NCBI GenBank assembly: GCA_035547425.1 | Contig: DASZUU010000034.1 | Span: 62,001-126,000, forward strand | Length of the DNA: 64,000 nucleotides | Direction: 5' to 3' | Source of the DNA: Alloacidobacterium sp035547425 | Lineage (GTDB): Bacteria; Acidobacteriota; Terriglobia; Terriglobales; Acidobacteriaceae | Part shown: in pieces, positions 8,122-16,014 of the stretch | Numbering within the stretch: position 1 is the stretch's first letter | How the letters are laid out: each line of letters starts with the position of its first letter | The notes under the pieces: generated by a model | The model's database searches: none | What the model was told of the DNA's origin: nothing | Seen by the model: only the letters and a program-made list of their open reading frames with translations | Position numbers and translations under genes: made by a program

Positions 8122-9405
8122 TTAATGGACCGCGGGCGAGGCGTCGCGGTCTGTAAGTGTTTCAAGAAAGGCAATCACGTCATCGATTTCAGCATCGGAC
8201 CATGCTGGAGCAGCTCCTTCCTTGCGCGTCAGCGGCTCATCGGTAACATCGATGTTTGCTCGCAGATTCGGGGGCAGGTCGTCGAATTTTTCCACTTTTC
8301 CGGACGAAGATACGGGATACCACCGTTGCGGATTGGTATCGCGCTGCACGTAAAACTGCAGGGCCTCGCGGAGAGTATGAAAACGCCCGTTATGAAAGAA
8401 AACTTTGCGAATGGCCACGTTGCGTAACGTCGGTGTCTTGAAGAGCCCGCAATACGCTCGTTCTGCGGCCTGGTCAGCGCGCAGTGGGCCGCAGAGCCCC
8501 ATATCGAAATAATCGGCGGCGGCGTTTGCGTGAATCTCCGGATTGCGCGGTACGCCGAGAGCCTCGAACTGATAATCAGTGAAAAGCGGATGCGAGCCGT
8601 TCACGCCTTTTCGATCAAGGTGGCAGGTGGCGCAGTTGCCGCGCTGCGGATCGTCGAATAATGCTAATCCGCGCTTTTCTTTTGCAGTCAGCTTCGCTTT
8701 TCCATCCAGATACTCGTCATATTTGCTGCTGTATGGATGGAAGCTGGGATCGTCGAGCTGAAAGCGCTCCAGAGCGATTCTCATGTCCGCATAAGCCTTT
8801 GAAGGATCATCGAAAACCTGCTCTCCAAAGGCCTTGCGAAAGTCGTTGGCATAGGACGCTCGCTTGAGCCGGGCAACAATTTCCTCCGGGCTTTTGTTGG
8901 CCATCTCGTTCGGGTTCAGCAGCGGAAAAGCTGCCTGATCGTGCAGCGAATTGAAGCGGCCATCCCAGCCGAAGCCGCCCGCCGGCGGCTCGTTTCCCTC
9001 AAGCGTGCGCTCGGCGGGATTGGAGATGAACTCTTTATTCCAGATGGGCGTGCGATTCAGGTCGTAGCGCAGCGACGGCACGGCGCGAGCGCCCTGGCGA
9101 TCCATCTCAGGACCGCCGAGCTGTACAGCCAGGCCATTAGGCGGGCCATAAGCGTGCGCGGGGTCATGGCAGGTGGCGCACGACATCCGGCCGGATGCAG
9201 AGAGCGAGGCGTCGAAGAAAATCTTTCGCCCCAGAGCGCTCAGGGTCGAAGCCGGGATCTCCGCTGCTACGGCATCTGCTTGCGAGGCGTATACGAAGGC
9301 CGTATGCCTGCCGCGCAGGAAACAGTTGACGGCAAGAAGAACGAGAATGGCGGTGATAGCCAGCTTCCGATAATGAAATCGGCTGCTTCGGCTCGGTACA
9401 TACAT
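8122..9405 (-). CDS. Di-heme cytochrome c peroxidase (CcpA/MauG family), exported
   Basis: This 427-residue protein has an N-terminal signal or anchor (KLAITAILVLLAVNCFL, about residues 14-30) and two heme c motifs, CATCHDPAHA (about 75-80) and CATCHLDRKG (about 255-260). The segment around each heme follows the bacterial di-heme peroxidase pattern, including the FFHNGRFHTLREALQFY stretch near the C-terminus. Family members reduce peroxide in the periplasm or act like MauG on protein substrates. The start at 9405 is preferred because the longer frame runs through the repeat region of the neighbouring gene. The gene lies 64 bp downstream of a secreted phosphoesterase on the same strand. Confidence 0.88.
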   Translation of the reverse strand: MYVPSRSSRFHYRKLAITAILVLLAVNCFLRGRHTAFVYASQADAVAAEIPASTLSALGRKIFFDASLSASGRMSCATCHDPAHAYGPPNGLAVQLGGPEMDRQGARAVPSLRYDLNRTPIWNKEFISNPAERTLEGNEPPAGGFGWDGRFNSLHDQAAFPLLNPNEMANKSPEEIVARLKRASYANDFRKAFGEQVFDDPSKAYADMRIALERFQLDDPSFHPYSSKYDEYLDGKAKLTAKEKRGLALFDDPQRGNCATCHLDRKGVNGSHPLFTDYQFEALGVPRNPEIHANAAADYFDMGLCGPLRADQAAERAYCGLFKTPTLRNVAIRKVFFHNGRFHTLREALQFYVQRDTNPQRWYPVSSSGKVEKFDDLPPNLRANIDVTDEPLTRKEGAAPAWSDAEIDDVIAFLETLTDRDASPAVH

Positions 9406-9469
9406 CCGGAGTTTGAACCTTCCAGGGAATCGCCGTTCAGAAATATTTCTTCCGAACGGCGATACCGGA

Positions 9470-10882
9470 CTAGAACCAGGGGTGCTTGAAGTGTGGATCC
9501 GATGGATAGTCAAAATCATGGCCATGGCCATGGCCATGGCCGCGACCCGGACCGGGGAAGAAAATATCTTCATCGTCGCCGATCGTATCCACCGAATAAT
9601 GGGTGCGCCGATCGTCGGCTGCGTAACCAATGTGGTCGAGGTGGAAAATGTCTTCGAGACTCTTTAACAGCGAATAGTGGTTATACGCCGTATCGGACGT
9701 GCTGCCCGGCTTCACAAATGGTGACAGGAGCAGAGCGCCGATCCGGTCGCCGCCGAAGCCGTTGATCACGATGTTCTCCACCAAGGTCGGCGTGCTCACT
9801 AAGGTAAAGCTGCCGGGGCGGACGCCGCTGAGATTCGGGCCCGGTTGCTGGTTGCAGCAGGTTTGTCCGGGGAAAGTGATATCCACAGTCGTCTGCCCGG
9901 TCGAACTCGTGCTGACGCTTTGCGTGTAGCTGCTCTCGTCGAAGGTGATGATGAGCAGGCCGTCCTTCTTATATGCGGGTGACTCCATGATCTTCGGCAC
10001 CCAGGTTTTTAGAAATGCATCTGCCGAAGCAAGGCCGCCGGGCTGGCCGTTGGCGCAGGTGGTTCCGGGCTCTCCGGTGCCGCTGCCGTCATGTCCGTCA
10101 TCGCACAGGTTCGGAGTAATGAAGACAAGATTCGGCGTCGAGCGCTCATCTTTGAGGTCGGCAGTCAGGCGGTTGAGATTCACAACATGCTTCGAGCAAC
10201 TGGCCTGATCGTCGATGATGGAGTGGAAGTACATGAAGGGATCATGCCGGGTGGCATACGCATCGCCCAGCGGCACAGCGGCGCTCGGGGCCTCCGCGGA
10301 GTTGGTGTTATCCGTGCCGACGCCAATAGCAGGATGCCCGCAGGTGGCGCTCTCGCGTGCGGGGTCATTTCCCATGTCGCCCATGTATCCGCGCCAGCTA
10401 AGCCCGGCGGCCTCAAGCTGCTTCGGCAGTGTGGGAACATTTTTTGCGTAGATGCAGCCGCCTGTGGCAATTACCTGTCCCTGCGGAGCCACGCCTGTCT
10501 GTTTCACATTGTTGTAGTTGCCGATGGTGCCGGTGAAGCCGGGCAGGCAATCGTTATCCGTATCCGGCGTGGGAGCTTGACCGCTGATCATCGAAATGTA
10601 GTTATCGAGGCTGACGTGGCCAGTGCCGTAATACTGGGTCAGCAGTCCACCCATAGGCACGAGCGTGTTTTGCAGATAAGGGTCCTGCGTGCTGGTTCCA
10701 AATGTGTCGTTGTAATTTTTATTTTCCAGCACGATCACAAACACATGCTTTACATAGGCCGCAGCCGTCGCAACCCGGTCTTCATGCTTATCTTTATCGG
10801 CGAAAGCAGTATGGCTTGCGCCGACCGCCACTGTGGCAGCGAAAATAGCTGCCGCAACTCGCTTCCAGGAAAATTTTGACAT
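9470..10882 (-). CDS. Secreted phosphoesterase (phospholipase C/acid phosphatase family) with a His-Gly tail
   Basis: This 470-residue protein has a signal peptide (WKRVAAAIFAATVAVGASHTAFA) and a PF04185-type phosphoesterase domain. The metal-binding start motif VFVIVLENKNYND follows residue 45, and later family features are GHVSLDNYISMISG, VFITPNLCDDGHDGS and LLIITFDESSY. A GGAG ribosome site lies 10 bp before the ATG at 10882. The protein could hydrolyse phosphomonoesters or phosphodiesters outside the cytoplasm; the exact substrate cannot be told. The C-terminus is unusual: after the catalytic domain comes an acidic stretch and then GRGHGHGHGHDFDYPSD, encoded by an exact hexanucleotide repeat, and finally HFKHPWF. 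It is probably co-transcribed with the di-heme peroxidase. Confidence 0.85.
   Translation of the reverse strand: MSKFSWKRVAAAIFAATVAVGASHTAFADKDKHEDRVATAAAYVKHVFVIVLENKNYNDTFGTSTQDPYLQNTLVPMGGLLTQYYGTGHVSLDNYISMISGQAPTPDTDNDCLPGFTGTIGNYNNVKQTGVAPQGQVIATGGCIYAKNVPTLPKQLEAAGLSWRGYMGDMGNDPARESATCGHPAIGVGTDNTNSAEAPSAAVPLGDAYATRHDPFMYFHSIIDDQASCSKHVVNLNRLTADLKDERSTPNLVFITPNLCDDGHDGSGTGEPGTTCANGQPGGLASADAFLKTWVPKIMESPAYKKDGLLIITFDESSYTQSVSTSSTGQTTVDITFPGQTCCNQQPGPNLSGVRPGSFTLVSTPTLVENIVINGFGGDRIGALLLSPFVKPGSTSDTAYNHYSLLKSLEDIFHLDHIGYAADDRRTHYSVDTIGDDEDIFFPGPGRGHGHGHGHDFDYPSDPHFKHPWF
9517..9540. repeat. Hexanucleotide microsatellite, four exact CATGGC units
   Basis: Four perfect tandem copies of CATGGC lie inside the 3' end of the phosphoesterase gene. 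On the coding (minus) strand they give the alternating Gly-His tail. Slippage would add or remove whole Gly-His pairs without a frameshift. Confidence 0.9.
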
Positions 10883-11071
10883 GGGTAATCTGCTCCTTGG
10901 CTGCCGATGCGGAACGCGCGGCAACGCCTTCCGTAGCTTCGAGGCAGAAAATTACACTTCAATTACGGTTCGATTACAGAGCGGTTAACATTTGTTCGGA
11001 TAGTTTTAAATCGCGCAAGAGAGATGAAATATCGTCAGCGCTGTTTTGCCGTTGATAGACTGATAGGAGAG

Positions 11072-11374
11072 ATGGATCGATCACTCCAGGACGTTCTGTA
11101 TGTGCTCCGTACGCATGAAGCGGAGCTGAAGAATCTCGGCGTATCTCATGCTGCCATTTTTGGCTCTGTGGCTCGCGGCGAAGCCGGGGAAAACAGCGAC
11201 ATCGATGTACTGGTAGATCTCAATCCGGAACGCGAACTGGGAATTTTTGAATATGCCCGGTTGAAGCTTTATCTCAATGAGATTCTTGATGGAGAGGGCG
11301 ATATCGTAAATCGCAAAACGCTTAAACCCTTGCTGCGCGACCCTATTCTGCGTGATGCTGTCCATGCCTTCTAA
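11072..11374 (+). CDS. MntA-like minimal nucleotidyltransferase (putative antitoxin)
   Basis: This 100-residue protein has the minimal nucleotidyltransferase signature GSVARGEAGENSDIDVLVD: the GS motif at about 36-37 and the metal-binding DxD at about 47-49. In characterised MntA/HepT pairs, the nucleotidyltransferase AMPylates the HepT RNase on a tyrosine and neutralises it. The start at 11072 (MDRSLQDVL) gives the usual family length, with a GGAG just upstream at short spacing; an in-frame ATG at 11024 would add 16 residues. The 3' end overlaps the HepT-like gene by about 20 bp. Confidence 0.8.
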   Translation: MDRSLQDVLYVLRTHEAELKNLGVSHAAIFGSVARGEAGENSDIDVLVDLNPERELGIFEYARLKLYLNEILDGEGDIVNRKTLKPLLRDPILRDAVHAF

Positions 11375-11711
11375 GAATCCGGCCCAGCGCTTACGCGATA
11401 TCGCGGATAACATCTCTGCCATACAGGCTTTTACTGCGCATCTGGAATTGGATACTTTCCTGGCTGACCGTAAAACTATCTATGCCGTTGTACGGGCATT
11501 GGAAATCATTTCAGGAGCATCCAGACGGCTGCCGGATGAAGTCACAGCTCGTCATCCTGAAATCGACTGGCCCGCCATTGCGGCAGTCGGCAATCTTTAC
11601 CGGCATGAATATGAAGTAGTCGATGAGAAATTGGTTTGGAACACGGTCCAACGCGACCTCGGCGTGCTCAAAAAGGTAATCGAGTCTGAATTGGCACGTT
11701 TACAGATTTAA
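11352..11711 (+). CDS. HepT-like DUF86 protein (putative RNase toxin)
   Basis: This helical protein has 119 residues from GTG 11352, 118 from ATG 11355 and 115 from ATG 11364. It carries the DUF86 C-terminal motif region, here VGNLYRHEYEVVDEKLVW. The motif usual in HepT is R-x(4-6)-H-x-Y; here the expected arginine position is glycine and an arginine instead sits directly before the histidine. The H-x-Y part, with the tyrosine that is AMPylated in characterised systems, is kept. The overlap with the nucleotidyltransferase gene supports a toxin-antitoxin pair. The gene converges on plsX with only three bases between stop codons. Confidence 0.78.
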   Translation: MMLSMPSKNPAQRLRDIADNISAIQAFTAHLELDTFLADRKTIYAVVRALEIISGASRRLPDEVTARHPEIDWPAIAAVGNLYRHEYEVVDEKLVWNTVQRDLGVLKKVIESELARLQI

Positions 11712-11714
11712 TCT

Positions 11715-12764
11715 CTACTGGAGCGGCAGGCTTTCTCCGCTCGCGGCAGGAGGCTGCTGCGAAGGTCGTTGCGCGAACTCGCGCTCGATGTGGCCGTTGA
11801 TTCCGGCTTGAGCCGACTCGGCGGTGACGCGGATGCCGTTGTAGATGGCGCGCTCATTGGACGAGCCGTGACCGATAATGCAGACGCCACGGACACCGAG
11901 CAGCGGCGCTCCTCCGTATTCTGAGGGGTCGAGGCGCTTTTTGAAGGCGTTGAATGCTTTGCGGGAGAGCAGCGCGCCCACCTGTGCGGTAACGGTTGTC
12001 GTCAGCGACTGCTTCAGCATGTCGCGGACAAGTTTGGTCAAGCCTTCGGAAGTCTTCAGAGCCACGTTGCCGACGAAGCCGTCGCAAACGATCACGTCCG
12101 CATGGCCGTTATAAATGTCGCGGCCTTCCACGTTGCCGATGAAATTGACCGGAAGCTGCTTAAGCAGCGGCAAGGTTTCAGAGGTAAGCTCGTTGCCTTT
12201 GCCTTCTTCTTCGCCGATGGAGAGCAGGCCGACGCGGGGACGCGAAATCTTGAGCACGCTGCGGGCGTAAAGCTCGCCCATTACGGCAAACTGTTCGAGA
12301 TTATGCGGCTTGCAATCGACATTTGCGCCAACATCGAGCAGAACGCAGGGCGATCCGGCAGTGGTCGGCATCACCATGGCCAAGGCTGGGCGATCGACGC
12401 CCGGCAGCGCACCGAGAACCATCTTGGCCGTAGCCATCGCGGCACCGGTGTTGCCGGCGGTGAAGAATCCGGCTACTTTTTTCTCGCGGACAAGACGAAG
12501 CCCCACGCGCATGGAACTATCGCGCTTGGAGCGGACCGCATGGGCGGCCTTTTCATCCATGCTGATAAATTCGCTGGCATGCACCACATCGATAGGGAGG
12601 CGTTCGCCGCCCAGATACTCGTTGAGTAACGGACGTATCCGCTCCTGCGGTCCCACCAAATGCACATGAACGGGCAGGTGGCGGCAGGCGAGGATAGCGC
12701 CCCGAATCTCCGGCTCAGGCGCCTTGTCGGCGCCCATGGCATCGAGAGCGATGTGAGTCAGCAT
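11715..12764 (-). CDS. plsX: Phosphate acyltransferase PlsX
   Basis: This 349-residue protein begins MLTHIALDAMGADKAPEPEIRGA, the typical PlsX N-terminus, and contains the conserved GNTGAAMATAKMVLG and LLDVGANVDCKP segments. PlsX converts acyl-ACP to acyl-phosphate, the substrate for PlsY in phospholipid synthesis. It follows rpmF by 12 bp on the same strand, the arrangement found in many bacteria. The C-terminus extends some 20 residues past the usual end, with a Gln/Pro-rich tail. Confidence 0.95.
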   Translation of the reverse strand: MLTHIALDAMGADKAPEPEIRGAILACRHLPVHVHLVGPQERIRPLLNEYLGGERLPIDVVHASEFISMDEKAAHAVRSKRDSSMRVGLRLVREKKVAGFFTAGNTGAAMATAKMVLGALPGVDRPALAMVMPTTAGSPCVLLDVGANVDCKPHNLEQFAVMGELYARSVLKISRPRVGLLSIGEEEGKGNELTSETLPLLKQLPVNFIGNVEGRDIYNGHADVIVCDGFVGNVALKTSEGLTKLVRDMLKQSLTTTVTAQVGALLSRKAFNAFKKRLDPSEYGGAPLLGVRGVCIIGHGSSNERAIYNGIRVTAESAQAGINGHIEREFAQRPSQQPPAASGESLPLQ

Positions 12765-12776
12765 CGGCTGGATAGG

Positions 12777-12962
12777 CTAGCTGGCTTCCTTTACATCAAG
12801 CACTTCGCGGCCTTTATAGGTGCCGCACTTGGGGCAGGCACGGTGAGGCAGCTTGCGCTCATGGCAGTTCGGGCACTCGGAGATGCCGGTAGCAGTCAGC
12901 GCATCATGCGCGCGGCGTTTGGAAGTGCGGGCCTTGGAGTGGCGCCGCTTTGGATTAGGCAT
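12777..12962 (-). CDS. rpmF: Ribosomal protein L32
   Basis: This 61-residue basic protein starts MPNPKRRHSKARTSKRRAHD, as in bL32, and carries a four-cysteine zinc site (CPNC and CPKC, about residues 30-48). It sits between the DUF177 gene and plsX, the conserved yceD-rpmF-plsX order. Confidence 0.95.
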   Translation of the reverse strand: MPNPKRRHSKARTSKRRAHDALTATGISECPNCHERKLPHRACPKCGTYKGREVLDVKEAS

Positions 12963-13026
12963 TGCTGATTCCTTTCAAATCAAACAGCCGCCTGCTGAGG
13001 CAGATAAATGGCTGTTCCCAAAAACT

Positions 13027-13578
13027 TTATGACTTTATCCGGCTGCCCAGATCCGAAAGCGCCGACCATCGCGGATCCACTGGCGCCGCATCGCAGGTAC
13101 AGGCTTCGGAATTCAGATTGTGGCCGCAGCGCGGGCAAAGTCCCTTGCAGTCCTGGCGACAGAGCGTTTTGGCGGGCAGGGACAAAAGCACCTGCTCCCG
13201 CAGCACGTCTTCGAGCACAAGGCCGCTCTTTTGATAATAACCGATTTCGGTCTCATCTGTGGTAATGGAATGCTCGGAAGCGCCCTGATCGACACCCAAT
13301 GGGCGAAAAATGAGGTCGAAATTGCCTTCCAGGTCATAACCGACCGGCTCAAGACACCGCGCGCAGGCAATTTCCACGTTGCCATGGTATTTCGCCTGGA
13401 GCCGGATATCCGGAACGACCTCACGGGGGCCACGGTGCTCCAGCAACAATTCAGCGCGTCCGGCGATCTTGAGAACTCCAACCTGGTGGATATCTTCGCC
13501 GTAATCGACCTCGCCCGGCTGCTCAAAAACGTCAAATTCTAACGGCTCCCGTTCCAGATCGGGGACGGTAATCAGCAT
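13027..13578 (-). CDS. DUF177/YceD family protein
   Basis: This 183-residue protein has the DUF177 core ending in a cysteine cluster (CRQDCKGLCPRCG, then CTC, about residues 139-162) that looks like a zinc site. YceD/DUF177 proteins are encoded next to rpmF in most bacteria and are linked to 23S rRNA accumulation in plants and bacteria; the biochemical role is not settled. The gene heads the DUF177-rpmF-plsX operon, with 64 bp between it and rpmF. Confidence 0.9.
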   Translation of the reverse strand: MLITVPDLEREPLEFDVFEQPGEVDYGEDIHQVGVLKIAGRAELLLEHRGPREVVPDIRLQAKYHGNVEIACARCLEPVGYDLEGNFDLIFRPLGVDQGASEHSITTDETEIGYYQKSGLVLEDVLREQVLLSLPAKTLCRQDCKGLCPRCGHNLNSEACTCDAAPVDPRWSALSDLGSRIKS

Positions 13579-13656
13579 GGCAGGCCTCGCAGTGGGAGAG
13601 AATCTTATTTAAGGTTACGGAGGGATGCGGTTGCGGGTCAAATAGCGCTGCTATCA

Positions 13657-14019
13657 TTGGGTTTGACTTTGTCGCACGCGCCAAAATGTTTGTTCGGGCT
13701 CCTGCTGCTGGCTGCCGGCTGCGGCCCGTCGCTGCCGCCCTCCAAGCCGCTGAATCAGTTGACTCCAACCGAAGCAGAGGGCAGACAGGTCTTTATCAAC
13801 CGCTGCGCCCGCTGCCATTATGCCAACAGCGATTCGTCTCTGCATGGACCTGGGCTGTTCGGGCTTTATCGGCACAAATATCTGCGCACCGGCGCGCCCG
13901 CCAAAGATGACCGCGTAACGGATATCATTCTGCATGGGCACGGCATGATGCCTTCAATGGGGAGTTCGATGGATGAGGAGCAGCTGCAGGCGCTGCTTGC
14001 TTATCTGCACACTTTATGA
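13657..14019 (+). CDS. Small lipoprotein cytochrome c
   Basis: The protein has about 120 residues, with a lipoprotein signal ending in LLLLAAGC, one CARCH heme motif (about 51-55) and a methionine-rich region (GHGMMPSMGSSM) that supplies the distal heme ligand, as in class I cytochromes c. No ATG is available before the signal sequence; TTG codons at 13657, 13663 and 13669 are the candidates, so the exact start is uncertain. The stop overlaps the next gene (ATGA). The likely role is a membrane-tethered electron carrier on the outer face of the inner membrane. Confidence 0.8.
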   Translation: MGLTLSHAPKCLFGLLLLAAGCGPSLPPSKPLNQLTPTEAEGRQVFINRCARCHYANSDSSLHGPGLFGLYRHKYLRTGAPAKDDRVTDIILHGHGMMPSMGSSMDEEQLQALLAYLHTL

Positions 14020-14357
14020 CAAATCCGAAACAAATTTCCGGCCCACTGCCGGGTATGGCGGTTGTCGCGCTCTGGATGCTGATGCTCTGCGGCATCGGCC
14101 TGTATGGCGTCATCACGCACCATCTGCCGATGGCGGTTACCGTGCTCTGCGCCTTCTTTGCCGCATCGGCCAGCGGACTGCTGCAGCAGCGCCGTTGGGG
14201 ATGGGCGCTATCGTTGGCGGCGACGTTTCTTTCCATGTGCTACGGCGCCTATACGATGCTGCGCTTCCACCAGCTGCCGCTGATCGTGATGATCGTGGTA
14301 AATCTGATCTTCTTCCTTTATCTGGTCAGACCGCAGGTGATTGAGCGATTGCGCTGA
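14016..14357 (+). CDS. Small integral membrane protein, unknown function
   Basis: This 113-residue protein has about four hydrophobic segments with a short polar N-terminus and a basic C-terminus. It is translationally coupled to the cytochrome c gene by a 4-bp ATGA overlap, which suggests a joint role. No family is recognised. Confidence 0.7.
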   Translation: MTNPKQISGPLPGMAVVALWMLMLCGIGLYGVITHHLPMAVTVLCAFFAASASGLLQQRRWGWALSLAATFLSMCYGAYTMLRFHQLPLIVMIVVNLIFFLYLVRPQVIERLR

Positions 14358-14416
14358 GTTCGCGGTGCCCCATCCTCAATGAAGACTGCAGTACCATAAA
14401 GGCTGCGGGAATTTCG

Positions 14417-15691
14417 ATGAATCCAGTTACCACGCGGTTATCGCCCAGAGCATCGTTTGAGAAGACGCTGGCCAGCGCCAAGCGCACCATGCTGCTCAGC
14501 GAAATTGTGCGCCTGGCCATCGACAGCTTCCGCGCCAGCAAGGTGCGCTTCATGCTCACGGCGCTGGGCATGGTCATCGGCTCGGCTTCACTGATTCTAG
14601 TCAGCACCATCGGGCTTACCGGCAAGAACTATATCCTGAACCTGCTGCAAAGCATCGGCACCAACATGGTGTACATCGAGTATTCCGGCGGCGGAACAGG
14701 ATCGGTCAATAACTTCCAGAACGACTACCTGACACGCGATGACGAGCGCGCGGTCGATGAGCAGGTTCCTTCGGTCATGTTCTCCTCACCCATGCTGGAG
14801 ATGCACGACCGCATCAGCCTGAACGGCACGGAGAAGCAGCTGCTGGTGCTGGGCGTAAGCCCGCAATATCAGCAGGTGCGCAATCTGAAGGTTCTGGCTG
14901 GGCGATTTTTTGACGATCAGGACGAGATCACGCATGCCAAGGTCGCCATCGTCACCGAAGCATTTGCACAGCAGATGTTCGGCAGCCAAGACGCCGCGAT
15001 CAACCAGACCTTCCAGATCAGCAGTATGCCTTTTACGATCATCGGCACATTCAAGGAGAGCGTGGATACCTTCGGCCAATCGGAGATTGCCGATCAGACT
15101 ATCCTGATTCCGTATTCGGTTGCCCGATACTTTACCGGTACGGACAATGTGAAGCAGATTTTCTTCACCATCCGGGACCGTGACGATGTAGAGGAAGCCG
15201 CAAAACAGATTGTGGAAGTAGTGAGCGCGCGGCACCTGAAAAACTCTGTCTATAAAGCCACGACACTGACCGAGTTGCTGACCACTGCCGCTTCGATTGC
15301 GAATGCGCTGACCATTGTCCTGCTTCTGGTTACGACCGTGACGCTTGCCGTCGGCGGGGTCGGCATTATGAACATCATGCTGGCGACGGTGCGGTCCCGC
15401 ATCCGGGAAATCGGCATCCGGAAAGCGCTGGGAGCTACGTCGCGGGAAATCAAGCTGCAGTTTTTAATCGAAGCCATCTTTATTTCGCTTTCCGGCGGTA
15501 TTGTGGGGACGATTCTTGGGTTGGCGTTGCCGATTTCCGCGCGCATCTTTACCGATTACCGCATCCCTATCTCCGGCCTGTCGGTCATTATTGCGCTCGG
15601 CACTTCGACTCTGGTCGGAGTGATCTTCGGCACGCTGCCGGCAAACCGCGCCTCGCAGCTCGATCCGGTGGAATCGCTCAAATACGAGTAA
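14417..15691 (+). CDS. MacB-like ABC transporter permease (FtsX family), stand-alone
   Basis: This 424-residue protein starts with a roughly 45-residue cytoplasmic lead, then a first helix (VRFMLTALGMVIGSASLILVS), a MacB_PCD domain, and three C-terminal helices around the VRSRIREIGIRKALGAT signature, ending SLKYE. No nucleotide-binding domain and no adjacent ATPase gene are present. It is 60 bp downstream of the small membrane protein and may share its transcript. Confidence 0.85.
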   Translation: MNPVTTRLSPRASFEKTLASAKRTMLLSEIVRLAIDSFRASKVRFMLTALGMVIGSASLILVSTIGLTGKNYILNLLQSIGTNMVYIEYSGGGTGSVNNFQNDYLTRDDERAVDEQVPSVMFSSPMLEMHDRISLNGTEKQLLVLGVSPQYQQVRNLKVLAGRFFDDQDEITHAKVAIVTEAFAQQMFGSQDAAINQTFQISSMPFTIIGTFKESVDTFGQSEIADQTILIPYSVARYFTGTDNVKQIFFTIRDRDDVEEAAKQIVEVVSARHLKNSVYKATTLTELLTTAASIANALTIVLLLVTTVTLAVGGVGIMNIMLATVRSRIREIGIRKALGATSREIKLQFLIEAIFISLSGGIVGTILGLALPISARIFTDYRIPISGLSVIIALGTSTLVGVIFGTLPANRASQLDPVESLKYE

Positions 15692-16014
15692 ATGTTCATT
15701 TCCAGCCAGATTGCCATTCCCACCGAAGCCGAAGGCGTAGCGGAGGGATCTGCAGTTTCATGCCGACCGAAGTAAAACTGCAGGTCCTTCGACTGCGCGC
15801 CTCCGGCGCTCCGCTCAGGATGACAAAAAGATGAGACGAGCAGGAATGACAAAAGATGAGCCAAGGGGATCATTCGGGGCCACGAACAAAGAGCGAATCC
15901 ACCCAAATCTCCATAACTGGTAAACTGGTAAAGGAATCCGGTCCCGCTGCCCGCCTGGTGGCATCCCGCGAAATTTTAAAACGGCATTACGAAGAGAAGA
16001 GGAAATCTGCGCCC
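15692..16014. other. Intergenic region with REP-like element before typA
   Basis: This 323-bp spacer is filled at 15720-15833 by an interspersed inverted repeat. The rest must hold the typA promoter and leader. Reading frames extending typA back into this stretch have no homologous look. Confidence 0.5.
15720..15833. repeat. Interspersed inverted repeat (REP-like), copy 3
   Basis: The left part reads GAAGGCGTAGCGGAGGGATC then TGCAGTTT; the right part reads AAACTGCAGGTCCTTCGACTG then CGCTCCGCTCAGGATGACA. The inner CTGCAGTTT/AAACTGCAG arms pair and the outer CGGAG/CTCCG segments pair. It shares the GGTCCTTCGACT box with the copy at 5358. Confidence 0.75.

Noticed and set aside
9405..9630. Upstream extension of the di-heme peroxidase frame containing a Met-Ala repeat
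   Set aside because: It is the microsatellite of the neighbouring phosphoesterase read in another frame; the signal-peptide start at 9405 is the sensible one.
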